Below, piece after piece: positions 45,301-53,167 of a stretch of 64,000 nt of DNA. This DNA is from Bacillota bacterium (GTDB taxonomy: Bacteria > Bacillota_I > Bacilli_A > RF39 > UBA660). How positions within the stretch are numbered: the stretch's first letter is position 1; the number at the start of each line of letters is the position of its first letter. The notes beneath the pieces are model-generated. The model was not told the origin of the DNA, ran no database searches, and was given only the letters and a program-made list of their open reading frames with translations. The stretch is from contig SVAS01000001.1 in the NCBI GenBank assembly GCA_015059285.1, forward strand, positions 511,738 through 575,737, read 5' to 3'. A program made the position numbers and the translations under genes.

Positions 45301-46479
45301 TCACTCCACAGTCTTAATCTTTTCTCCACTCTTTAAATAAACTCTAGGTACATTTTTATTAATAGCAGTCATAACCACATAAGGTGTTACTCCAGTATGA
45401 TGTGCAATTTCTTTAACATTTCCATCAATAATAGTAGCTATATCCCCTACTTTAACACTCTCATCAACTTCTACAGTAATCATCCCCATATTAATAGGAC
45501 CTACTATTTTATACTTAGTATCATTTATTAAAATATTCATATTAGTATATTTTAAATCAAGTCCATCTGAATAACCAACTGGTAATACAGCAATATAAGT
45601 ATCTTTTAAAGCTTCAAAACGAGCTCCATATCCTACAAAACTACCTTTTGAAATCTTTCTTACTTCTATCACTTCACTTTTTAATTTAAAAGCAACATCA
45701 ACTAACAAATCATTACTTTTATAAGTTTTAGATATATTATATTTTTTAATTAAATAATCATGTTTATATTTACGAATACACCCTTTTACCCCACTATAAT
45801 TAATACTAGGTTGTTTTATTCCATACATAATAGCACCTAATCTAATAGCACTCGCAAATTCAATTTTAGGGTGATACTCTAAAGTAGAACTTCTACCTAT
45901 ATGAATTATTTCTATTTTATTTAAATCAATATTTTTAGTTAACTCTTTAAATCTAGATATTTGCTCGTCATATAATTTATCAGTAATTCCACTAGTTGCG
46001 ATATGAGTATAAATTCCCTCTAACTTCATATTCTTACTTTCAATTAAAGTATTATATATTTCTGTAATTTCATCTATACTATTTAGACCCAATCTATTCA
46101 TACCAGTATTTAGTTTTAAATGTATTTTTAAATTTGGATAATCTGCTTCTATTAATTCCTTAAAATAATTATAATTACTTACAGTAATTGTAATATTATT
46201 TTTAATACACTCTTCTATATAATCTAATGATATTGGTTCTAAACAAAGAATTGGTACATCTACATACTTTCTAATATCTAATGCTTCTTCCAAAGAAGAT
46301 ACCGCTAAATAGTTTATTCCATTTTCCACTAAAGTTTTACTAATATATCCGCCATGTCCATAAGCATTACCCTTTACAACCCCAATATAATATTTATAAT
46401 CATTATATTTTTTTAAAATATTTTGAACATTTGAACTTATAATATCTGTATCAATTTCTACGTAAGTATTTCTATACAT
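45301..46479 (-). CDS. Alanine racemase-family PLP enzyme with altered active-site entrance
   Basis: A 392-aa fold-type III racemase. The start is the ATG at 46479 after GGTGGGG. The PLP lysine is in GVVKGNAYGHG, the substrate Arg in LNTGMNRLG, and the catalytic Tyr in FVGYGARFEA; VLPVGYSDG is also conserved. The usual MD of the (S/C)MD motif is changed: PINMGM has Gly where Asp313 (Geobacillus numbering) is expected. The enzyme could be ordinary Alr or act on another amino acid. It heads the operon with the ATP-grasp ligase and asnB. It is the only racemase in the window. Confidence 0.85.
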   Translation of the reverse strand: MYRNTYVEIDTDIISSNVQNILKKYNDYKYYIGVVKGNAYGHGGYISKTLVENGINYLAVSSLEEALDIRKYVDVPILCLEPISLDYIEECIKNNITITVSNYNYFKELIEADYPNLKIHLKLNTGMNRLGLNSIDEITEIYNTLIESKNMKLEGIYTHIATSGITDKLYDEQISRFKELTKNIDLNKIEIIHIGRSSTLEYHPKIEFASAIRLGAIMYGIKQPSINYSGVKGCIRKYKHDYLIKKYNISKTYKSNDLLVDVAFKLKSEVIEVRKISKGSFVGYGARFEALKDTYIAVLPVGYSDGLDLKYTNMNILINDTKYKIVGPINMGMITVEVDESVKVGDIATIIDGNVKEIAHHTGVTPYVVMTAINKNVPRVYLKSGEKIKTVE

Positions 46480-46506
46480 AGTACCCCACCATACTTTCAT
46501 ATATTA

Positions 46507-46535
46507 ATTATATCAAATATTATTATTAATTACAA
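46507..46535 (-). promoter_or_regulatory. Promoter of the racemase-ligase-asnB operon
   Basis: TTGTAA (46535-46530), a 17-bp spacer and TATAAT (46512-46507) on the minus strand, beginning in the T-run of the upstream terminator. Confidence 0.75.
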
Positions 46536-46556
46536 AAAAAAGACTTATAAAGTCTA
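46534..46556 (-). terminator. Terminator after the 143-aa protein
   Basis: On the minus strand AGACTT / AAGTCT with a short loop and eight T residues, immediately after the stop codon. Confidence 0.8.
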
Positions 46557-46985
46557 TAAAAATTGTTTTACTCTTTCCGCACTTTCTTCTTGAAGCGCTA
46601 CATATTCTTCTATTAAATCACGAACTTCTTCATCCACATCTTTATGGTTTAATAACTTTCTACCTTCTGTTATTCCCATATTAAAGCCTTGAAATAATAT
46701 TTCTGCCAATTTAGAAGTAGTAGAATCTGTAATTGTTTTCATTTTTAATGTATACCAAGTCATAACTTTATTCATAGTACTAGTTTCTTGTGGTTCATCT
46801 TCTCTATACTTGGAATAAACCTTTTCAATACTTTCATTTAAATTTTGATATTTTTTATAATTAGTATCTAAAAACTCCTTAAGTCCATCATCAGTTGCAT
46901 ATTCCAAAATAAATTTTACAGCGTCCATCCCCATACAAGCACCCTTACTAATTTCATTTAATGCTTTTACATTATTATTTTCCAT
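46554..46985 (-). CDS. Helical-bundle protein of unknown function
   Basis: A 143-aa all-helical protein, starting at the ATG at 46985 (GGAGGAG upstream). It shows no signal peptide or membrane span. The pattern of about four long amphipathic helices (VKALNEISKGACMGMDAVKF first; RDLIEEYVALQEESAERVK last) resembles ferritin-like or DUF2383-type bundles, but metal ligands are not evident. It is a single-gene unit with its own terminator, divergent from the VanY gene. Function unknown. Confidence 0.7.
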   Translation of the reverse strand: MENNNVKALNEISKGACMGMDAVKFILEYATDDGLKEFLDTNYKKYQNLNESIEKVYSKYREDEPQETSTMNKVMTWYTLKMKTITDSTTSKLAEILFQGFNMGITEGRKLLNHKDVDEEVRDLIEEYVALQEESAERVKQFL

Positions 46986-47072
46986 AAAATCTCCTCCAAT
47001 TATATTATGAACCAAAACAAATAACAATATACCTTTTTTTATTATTTAGGCATATAATATAGTGGTGATTTA

Positions 47073-47741
47073 ATGAAAAACAACAAACTAGAAAACTTCA
47101 CTTGTATCATGGTTATCATTTTAATTTTACTATTTTTTTATGATGATAATGATGAAGAATTTTATACCAATATAAAAGAAATAAAAGAACCAAATAATAT
47201 AACTGTATTAGTAAATAAAAATAATATTTTACCTAAAACATACATCCCAAACGATTTAAGATTAATTAATAATCGTTATGCTTATAGTAACAAATATTTA
47301 AGAGAAGAAGCCGCCATTAATTTTGAAAATTTAAGTGCGGATGCGAAAGTATTAGGTTATAGGATTATTGCGACTTCTGCTTTTAGAGATTATGAATATC
47401 AAGAAAAATTATTTAATGAATATACTAATTCTAAAGGACTAGAATATGCTTTACTATGTTCTGCTAAACCCGGACATTCAGAACATCAAACAGGACTTGC
47501 AGTAGATGTTGAAGGATCTAACAAAGACTATGATGAATTTGAAAAATCCATTGAATTTAATTGGATGAAAGAAAATGCCCATAAATATGGTTTTATTTTA
47601 AGATACCCTAAAGGAAAAGAATATATTACTGGTTTTAAATATGAACCATGGCATTATAGATATGTAGGAATTAAACACGCTACTAACATATATAATCAAA
47701 ATATAACTTTAGAGGAATATAAAAAACGTTTAAATAATTAA
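47073..47741 (+). CDS. D-alanyl-D-alanine carboxypeptidase, VanY/M15B family
   Basis: A 222-aa membrane-anchored metallopeptidase. One span (residues 9-22) is followed by an extracellular domain. Zinc ligands are His138 and Asp145 in SEHQTGLAVDVEG and His194 in EPWHYRYVG; SAFRDYEYQEKLF is the typical start of the catalytic domain. Such enzymes trim the terminal D-Ala of peptidoglycan stems; it is not by itself evidence of vancomycin resistance. GGTGATTTA precedes the ATG and TATAAT lies just upstream. It is convergent with pseudopilin B. Confidence 0.9.
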   Translation: MKNNKLENFTCIMVIILILLFFYDDNDEEFYTNIKEIKEPNNITVLVNKNNILPKTYIPNDLRLINNRYAYSNKYLREEAAINFENLSADAKVLGYRIIATSAFRDYEYQEKLFNEYTNSKGLEYALLCSAKPGHSEHQTGLAVDVEGSNKDYDEFEKSIEFNWMKENAHKYGFILRYPKGKEYITGFKYEPWHYRYVGIKHATNIYNQNITLEEYKKRLNN

Positions 47742-47755
47742 ACGCTTTTTATTTT
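47721..47755. terminator. Bidirectional terminator between the VanY gene and pseudopilin B
   Basis: CGTTTAA / TTAAACG with a 4-base loop and T-runs on both strands, overlapping both stop codons. Confidence 0.75.
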
Positions 47756-48792
47756 GATATTTCTATTACTGGACGTACACCATAGCCAATATCACGCCAG
47801 ACACTATCAGTGTAGTCAACGTTGCCATCACTACCAACCCACCAAGCGCTGGAAGAGTATTCCTCATGAGCAGAGCTTGTCCAGTATCCAAATAAACTTA
47901 TACCAGCATCTAAATTTTCATATGACCAATTGTTTGATATTATTGCATTAGCTTCTGTTTCAGTTAACATTCTTGCACGCACATTTGCTCTTTCCATTGT
48001 TCCGTATATATTGTCTGTCAATGTATATGTTTTTGCTGGTATGTTTGTCCAACCGTTTGTTTGACTTTCTAGGTAACTTAAAGCTGTTATTGGACCTTTT
48101 TCATTTGTAGAGCATTCAGACCCAGCCACTCCACATCCATAATCTGTTTCACTAATCCATGCAACTTTTGTCTCATCTACGTTTCTATCCATTAGCATGG
48201 TTACTGTATTGTCTACATCACTTATCACATAGAAATTTTTAACTACATTAGGCGCTACTTCTATTGCAAATTTTGTTCCTACTGCACATGTAGTTCCATC
48301 TGTTGCACATGCATTTACAACATTTTCTGAAAATGTTGTCTTTCTTGCTAAATAAGCTAATGTCCCAGGTTGTAGTTCTCCGACTGGTAATTCACAGTTA
48401 TCTATGTCTGATTCCGAATCAATCTTACTATCATCGTATCCTTTTGTGATACACATTGCTCCATTTGATATTGCTATCGCTACTTTACCATCACGTGTAA
48501 CTTTAATACTACCACTTGATGGTAATGCTCCTTTGACTTCTAGTTTATTTGTTCCAACAAACTCTCCATCTTCAATTGTGAACTCTACATCACTTGTCAT
48601 TCCATTTTCTAATAATTCTTGAGCATAATACATTTCCCCAGCACTTATTAATCCATATGCAGTATCTTCAAATGCACTCTTTCTTACACTTGTTATTATA
48701 TTCATTATTACTGGTACTGCGATTAGTGCTATTATTGCCAGTATTACTATTACTGCTAGTAACTCAATTAAGGTAAACCCTTTTTTCTTCAT
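47749..48792 (-). CDS. Type IV-like pseudopilin with variable lectin-like C-terminus (copy B)
   Basis: A 347-aa prepilin, paralogue of the protein at 8734-9825. The leader MKKKG is cut before FTLIELLAVIVILAIIALIA; that helix and the next 25 residues (KSAFEDTAYGLISAGEMYYA) are virtually identical in the two copies. The middle (GTKFAIEVAP, VKNFYVISDVDNTVTMLMDR) is strongly similar. The tail diverges: GYWTSSAHEEYSSSAWWVGS, then YGVRPVIEISK. In that stretch many codons end in C (TAC, AGC, TCC, GGC, AAC, GAC, GTC), unusual for this AT-rich genome. AGGAG precedes the ATG. The shared upstream box implies co-regulation with copy A. Confidence 0.85.
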   Translation of the reverse strand: MKKKGFTLIELLAVIVILAIIALIAVPVIMNIITSVRKSAFEDTAYGLISAGEMYYAQELLENGMTSDVEFTIEDGEFVGTNKLEVKGALPSSGSIKVTRDGKVAIAISNGAMCITKGYDDSKIDSESDIDNCELPVGELQPGTLAYLARKTTFSENVVNACATDGTTCAVGTKFAIEVAPNVVKNFYVISDVDNTVTMLMDRNVDETKVAWISETDYGCGVAGSECSTNEKGPITALSYLESQTNGWTNIPAKTYTLTDNIYGTMERANVRARMLTETEANAIISNNWSYENLDAGISLFGYWTSSAHEEYSSSAWWVGSDGNVDYTDSVWRDIGYGVRPVIEISK

Positions 48793-48819
48793 AAACTCAC
48801 TCCTATTCTAACAAATTTT

Positions 48820-48862
48820 ATTATACATCCTTTCACTTTTTAAAATAGAAGTACAACATAAA
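48820..48862 (-). promoter_or_regulatory. Promoter region of pseudopilin B with box shared with copy A
   Basis: TATAAT (48825-48820) with TTTATGTTGTA (48862-48852) 26 bases upstream, as in copy A; the sequence between differs. No TTGACA is found at the usual place. Confidence 0.55.
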
Positions 48863-48886
48863 TAAAAACAAGCTTAAATAAGCTTG
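48862..48886 (-). terminator. dacA terminator
   Basis: On the minus strand CAAGCTTA / TAAGCTTG around a 2-base loop followed by TTTTTATTT. It overlaps the dacA stop codon and abuts the pseudopilin box. Confidence 0.75.
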
Positions 48887-50082
48887 CTAATATGTTTTTT
48901 ATATTTTATTATTCCAAATATTATTAAAAATGTTAATATCCCTGCTATAGGAACAAAATACCAATATTGTTTTAAATATTTAAAATAATCAAAAGTTAAA
49001 TCTTGATTTAAAATGACATCAATAGTATCAATTACTTTGTTTTTATAAACAACATCAATATAACCTAAGTGTGTACCTTTTTTCTCATTACCAAATAAAT
49101 TTTCTTTACCATTATATACATAATCTATTTTAATTTCCTCATCATTTTTAATAAATTTAGTTATAGTTTTATTGGTATAAAACTTAATTTCTTTTTCTTT
49201 TGAATATTCTGGTTTTAAAGTAAGAGCGAGTGCGTTTGTTTTTAATATATCTCGCATACTGTAACTATCATTTAAATAATTATATATAGTATTAAAATCT
49301 ATAATGTGATATGGTTTATCATCTATAGGAGAACCAGCTGTGATTACTAAAAATGTTGTATCACTTAAAACTAGTTCACTTGCTAAACAATAACCAGCAT
49401 CATAAGTAAAACCCGTTTTAGATCCTTTAATATGACTTACATCTATATTAAATCTTTTACCTGATTTTTCTACTGTACTTTCCATATAAAAATTATTATC
49501 ACTAGAAGTATATGATTTAGTTTCATATATTTTCTTAAATGTTTCATTTTTTAAAGAATATTTTAAAAGGATTAATAAATCATCTATAGTTGAGTAATGG
49601 TTATTGGTATCTAAACCACTTGAATTTACAAAGTTAGTATTTTTCATTCCTATTTCTTTTGCTTTTTTATTCATAAGTTTTGCAAATTCATTTTCACTAC
49701 CACTAATAAGTATAGCTAAAGCACGAGTAGCATCTGCACCAGATGGTAAAAGTGCTCCATGAAGTAAATCACTATAAGTTACTACTCCTCCCTCAAAAAA
49801 ACCAACTCTTGCTGCATTTTGTTCAATTAATCCATCATTAGTACCATATGGTACCATTACTTTAGCATTTATATCTTGAATATTTTCAATAGCAACAATA
49901 GAGGTCATTATTTTAGTTAGACTTGCTATGGATATAATTTCATTAGAATTTTTAGAATATACAATTTCATTATCATTTAAATTATATATAGTAGCATATT
50001 TTGAATTTATATCTAAAGCTTTAATATTTATTGTAAAACTTATAACAAATATAAAAATAATTATAAAATATATTTTTTTCAT
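48874..50082 (-). CDS. dacA: D-alanyl-D-alanine carboxypeptidase, DacA/PBP5 family (S11)
   Basis: A 402-aa serine DD-carboxypeptidase. The start is the ATG at 50082. A signal sequence (residues 1-22) leads to the catalytic domain: SxxK is Ser54-Leu-Thr-Lys57, the second motif is SGA in LLPSGADATRAL, and KTG is in KGSKTGFTYDAGYC. A C-terminal domain and one membrane span near the end (WYFVPIAGILTFLIIFGII) followed by a basic tail anchor it, where most relatives use an amphipathic helix. It controls cross-link density. It is a single-gene unit. Confidence 0.9.
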   Translation of the reverse strand: MKKIYFIIIFIFVISFTINIKALDINSKYATIYNLNDNEIVYSKNSNEIISIASLTKIMTSIVAIENIQDINAKVMVPYGTNDGLIEQNAARVGFFEGGVVTYSDLLHGALLPSGADATRALAILISGSENEFAKLMNKKAKEIGMKNTNFVNSSGLDTNNHYSTIDDLLILLKYSLKNETFKKIYETKSYTSSDNNFYMESTVEKSGKRFNIDVSHIKGSKTGFTYDAGYCLASELVLSDTTFLVITAGSPIDDKPYHIIDFNTIYNYLNDSYSMRDILKTNALALTLKPEYSKEKEIKFYTNKTITKFIKNDEEIKIDYVYNGKENLFGNEKKGTHLGYIDVVYKNKVIDTIDVILNQDLTFDYFKYLKQYWYFVPIAGILTFLIIFGIIKYKKHISKLI

Positions 50083-50154
50083 AAATATCACTACCCTTTT
50101 TTATCTAATTAAAATTATACCATAAATTTATTAAAAAAATAGATATTAATCTAT

Positions 50155-50745
50155 TTAATTATTATTAATTTCTATTAATTCTATTTCTGCCTTTTTTACA
50201 AAATAATCATCATTTTTAATTGGAATATTATATTGTTTTAAATCATTAATCATTTCTTCTACACTAGTATAACTTCTATTAATATGATTACACTTTTCTT
50301 CCATTTCAATATAAATATGTTTATTATTTACTAATTGAACAGCAAACTCAGTTTTGTTATTTGCATACACAATAAGATGATCTTTAATTTCCATTAACTT
50401 ATTATAACCTATTACTTCTAATAATTTTTTCCCTTCTTCAATACTTTCAATATAACAATCAACTTTACCTTGTTTAATTATTTCTTTTAAATCATTATAT
50501 TCTTTATATTTATAAGTAATCGTTTTTATATTTTTATTATCAGTAATAATATTTCTAATTAATAAACAATTTTTTAAAGTTTCTAAATGATTGTCACTTA
50601 GTCTATCATTTTTAACCATATAAATATCAATTAAATCATATTCTTCTTTGATAGTAAAATCATTTTCTTTTAAAATTTCTTTTAAGTTTTCTAAACTAGT
50701 ATCTACTTCAACTGTTATTTCATTTTCATAAACTACATTATTCAC
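50155..50745 (-). CDS. CYTH-domain-like protein
   Basis: A 196-aa cytoplasmic protein. I start it at GTG 50745-50743 (AGAGG 8 bases upstream). The beginning NEITVEVDTSLENLKEILKE, the middle LLIRNIITDN...TITYKYKE and the end NKHIYIEMEEKC follow the tunnel-fold CYTH/thiamine-triphosphatase pattern, with acidic and basic residues alternating along strands. The first ExExK motif is weak (EITVEV). CYTH enzymes act on triphosphates or polyphosphate. Assignment is tentative. Confidence 0.55.
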   Translation of the reverse strand: MNNVVYENEITVEVDTSLENLKEILKENDFTIKEEYDLIDIYMVKNDRLSDNHLETLKNCLLIRNIITDNKNIKTITYKYKEYNDLKEIIKQGKVDCYIESIEEGKKLLEVIGYNKLMEIKDHLIVYANNKTEFAVQLVNNKHIYIEMEEKCNHINRSYTSVEEMINDLKQYNIPIKNDDYFVKKAEIELIEINNN

Positions 50746-50784
50746 ACTAATCACCTCTATTTAATTATAACATATATCCACAAT

Positions 50785-50807
50785 AAAACCCTTATAAAAA
50801 GGGTTTT
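50785..50807 (-). terminator. Terminator after the surface protein gene
   Basis: On the minus strand AAAACCCTT / AAGGGTTTT with a 5-base loop; the T-run is short (TTTTATT). Confidence 0.65.
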
Positions 50808-50812
50808 ACTTG

Positions 50813-52708
50813 CTAATTAAATTTTTTCTTGTAAACAATACTTGAAATTGTAATAAATGCTAAAGAAATAAGCGCTAAAACAAAGTATGTAGTTATGTTA
50901 TCAAGTGTATTTGGTACTATTATATCTCCTTCAACTGCTAGAGTATATGTACTAAAGTGATTTGTTTCAAATGTAGCATAACCATTTTCTACAATAACTT
51001 CATATGTTTCTACACTTCCATCATCAGCAACATAATAAACTTTAAGTTCTTTATTTTTATATTCAGTTTTTAATGGAATTTTTACTTTAAACTTTCCATT
51101 AGGAAGTTCAGTAATATAATTATCAAGTGATTCAGAGAATAATTTTAAATCATAAATATCAGCATTATCTTTTTTTATAGCTTCTAATATTCTTTCATAT
51201 TCTTTATGATTTTTACCTATGATGTCTACCTCAATAGAAGTATCTAGGGGTACTAATCCAGAAGTAGTATTGATTTCTACATCACTTTCTAAATCTTTAG
51301 TTTTAAATTCCATATCTTTTGCTTTTTTAGTATTTTTTTCAATTAAGAAATTAAATGTTTGACCATCAATATTTAAAATATAATAATTATCAGATAATTT
51401 TTCTTCATTATAAATTCTATTCCATACAGAACTTAATTCTGGATATTGAACTTCAAAATCAGTTCTTTTTCCACCCACAGTCATAGACACATTATCAATT
51501 TCTAAATATGCTTTAATTCTTTTTAAAGCAGCATTTATATAATCTGTATCAGTATCTTTAGTATTATCAGGAATATAAATAACTGGTTTTACAGCAATAC
51601 CAGCCGTAAACATCATAGAGTATAATAAATCATTTTTTTCAACTAACATATACCCAAACATATGGTTATAAAAAGGTGTACCATTTCCTGCTCTAAAATC
51701 AAAATAATATTTAAAGTTATTATATCTAAAAATACTTTTTAAATCAGATGAATAAAAAGCTATACCATCATGATACTCGTTATAATCATTAACAATATAA
51801 TTTAGATAATTAAGATCTTCAACTTCAAAATATATTCCTTTTAAAGAACTTTCAAAGTTAGATAAAGATTTTGTATTATTTAAAATATTTTTTTCAATAG
51901 CATCTATCTCTTTTTGTAAATTTTTAGGAACTTCGTTTTCTTGCCATTTATATTTAACAATGTGTTTTTCATCAGGTAAACTATCAAATTTAATTGTCAT
52001 ATATTGATAATCGTTTTCTTTTTTAAATTCATCAGCAGGCCATATTTCATATGGTAAATCTCTTTTTGCTACAATTCCAAAATATGAATAAAAATCAAAA
52101 CCATCTTCTATTGTTTGTTTTGGTTTAATAGCTGGGAATGTATAGTACCCATTTTCAGAAATTGCTTCAAATTCAGTTTTAAATTCATCACTAACAGGTT
52201 TTTCTAAACCAAAAGCCTGTAATGAATCTGTAGTAAACTTAATATATGGTGTCCCGTTTCCATCTTGCATTACAGTAACTTGTTGTCCAAGTCTTACTAT
52301 ATCTAATTTTTTGTTGTAACCATATTCATCAGCATCTTTAAAATAATAAAGATTATATACATCACCTTTTTTTAAGTCATCATCTTCAACTAAAATTTCA
52401 ATATCAACATTATCTTTTTTTACTTCACCGGCATTTGAATATAATTTATATTCATAAAATTGTTCTGCATATATTTGATGACTATCAGTAATAAATATAC
52501 TTTCAGTCCTTGGACTATGAGCATTAATCATAGTTACTTCATCTAAACCATTTGCACTAATGGTAATTGTATAAGCTTCAACATCACAATTAGCTTCATA
52601 ACAAGTGGTTGCAGTATCAGTAAAAACTTTAGAATATGTTTTTGCAGATACATTATCAACCATAAATAAAAACATAACAGCAAATAATAAATATTTAAAT
52701 TTTTTCAT
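50813..52708 (-). CDS. Large secreted surface protein with sorting-signal-like C-terminus
   Basis: A 631-aa protein. A signal peptide (residues 1-22, ending VSA-K) is followed by about 580 residues of beta-rich extracellular sequence without a domain I recognise. Near the end FETNHFSTYTLAVEGD is a sequence common just before wall anchors. Then VPNTLDN, a hydrophobic span (ITTYFVLALISLAFITISSI) and the basic tail YKKKFN form a sortase-substrate-like signal (xPxTxD type rather than LPxTG). No sortase gene is in the window. It could also be simply membrane-anchored. It is probably displayed on the cell surface. Confidence 0.75.
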   Translation of the reverse strand: MKKFKYLLFAVMFLFMVDNVSAKTYSKVFTDTATTCYEANCDVEAYTITISANGLDEVTMINAHSPRTESIFITDSHQIYAEQFYEYKLYSNAGEVKKDNVDIEILVEDDDLKKGDVYNLYYFKDADEYGYNKKLDIVRLGQQVTVMQDGNGTPYIKFTTDSLQAFGLEKPVSDEFKTEFEAISENGYYTFPAIKPKQTIEDGFDFYSYFGIVAKRDLPYEIWPADEFKKENDYQYMTIKFDSLPDEKHIVKYKWQENEVPKNLQKEIDAIEKNILNNTKSLSNFESSLKGIYFEVEDLNYLNYIVNDYNEYHDGIAFYSSDLKSIFRYNNFKYYFDFRAGNGTPFYNHMFGYMLVEKNDLLYSMMFTAGIAVKPVIYIPDNTKDTDTDYINAALKRIKAYLEIDNVSMTVGGKRTDFEVQYPELSSVWNRIYNEEKLSDNYYILNIDGQTFNFLIEKNTKKAKDMEFKTKDLESDVEINTTSGLVPLDTSIEVDIIGKNHKEYERILEAIKKDNADIYDLKLFSESLDNYITELPNGKFKVKIPLKTEYKNKELKVYYVADDGSVETYEVIVENGYATFETNHFSTYTLAVEGDIIVPNTLDNITTYFVLALISLAFITISSIVYKKKFN

Positions 52709-52793
52709 AAATACACTCTCCTATATTTACATTATATCACTCACAAATTTAATTAACAATAATGGAGTAAAACTTTACACTTACTTTTACACT

Positions 52794-52821
52794 AAAAAAA
52801 CAGATAAAATTTTATCTGTTT
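52794..52821 (-). terminator. Terminator after the CotD-like gene
   Basis: CAGATAAAA / TTTTATCTG is a perfect palindrome followed by TTTTTTT on the minus strand. Confidence 0.8.
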
Positions 52822-53090
52822 ATGAAGTTACAACAACTTCCACAGTCATTATTTATAACTTCTGTTGATTCTGAACAACTATATTCTGGAGTATAAGTAT
52901 GAACATAGTGTACACGATTTACAGTATGATGATGAATAGGACATACATGAGGTACTTCACAGTAGAAATCTTTTTGATCACAAGTTGTGATAGTTGGTTC
53001 TACTATTGGATTTGACATACCTTGATTTCCACCAAAAGGTTGATTAAATCCAAATCCTTGCCTATTACAACAATTTCGTTTATTAAACAT
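52812..53090 (-). CDS. CotD-like Cys/His-rich protein
   Basis: A 92-aa protein with GGGGGATAAAG before the ATG. It is rich in Cys (ten), His and Asn. The N-terminus is Gly/Asn/Phe-rich (GFGFNQPFGGNQGMSNP). The centre YCEVPHVCPIHHHTVNRVHY resembles the CotD family of inner spore-coat proteins (VxCP..H.H.V...HY). The end has CGSCCNF. If correct, it hints at spore formation, together with sigH and the SpoVD-type PBP. It could instead be a metal-binding or Cys-rich surface protein. Confidence 0.5.
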   Translation of the reverse strand: MFNKRNCCNRQGFGFNQPFGGNQGMSNPIVEPTITTCDQKDFYCEVPHVCPIHHHTVNRVHYVHTYTPEYSCSESTEVINNDCGSCCNFINR

Positions 53091-53144
53091 CTTTATCCCC
53101 CTTATCTATTTTATACTATGTAGGAAGATAAATATTGCATATGT

Positions 53145-53167
53145 TAAATGCCTTAGAAAGGCATTTT
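53145..53167 (-). other. Hairpin at the ffh stop codon
   Basis: On the minus strand AAATGCCTT / AAGGCATTT with a TCT loop overlaps the ffh stop. No T-run follows, so it is probably an mRNA 3' stabilising stem or a weak terminator. Confidence 0.45.

Noticed and set aside
47073..47741. VanY-type gene together with ddl as a vancomycin-resistance cluster
   Set aside because: No vanH, vanX or vanRS genes are present and ddl lies 8 kb away in a murF operon; both are ordinary wall genes in Firmicutes.
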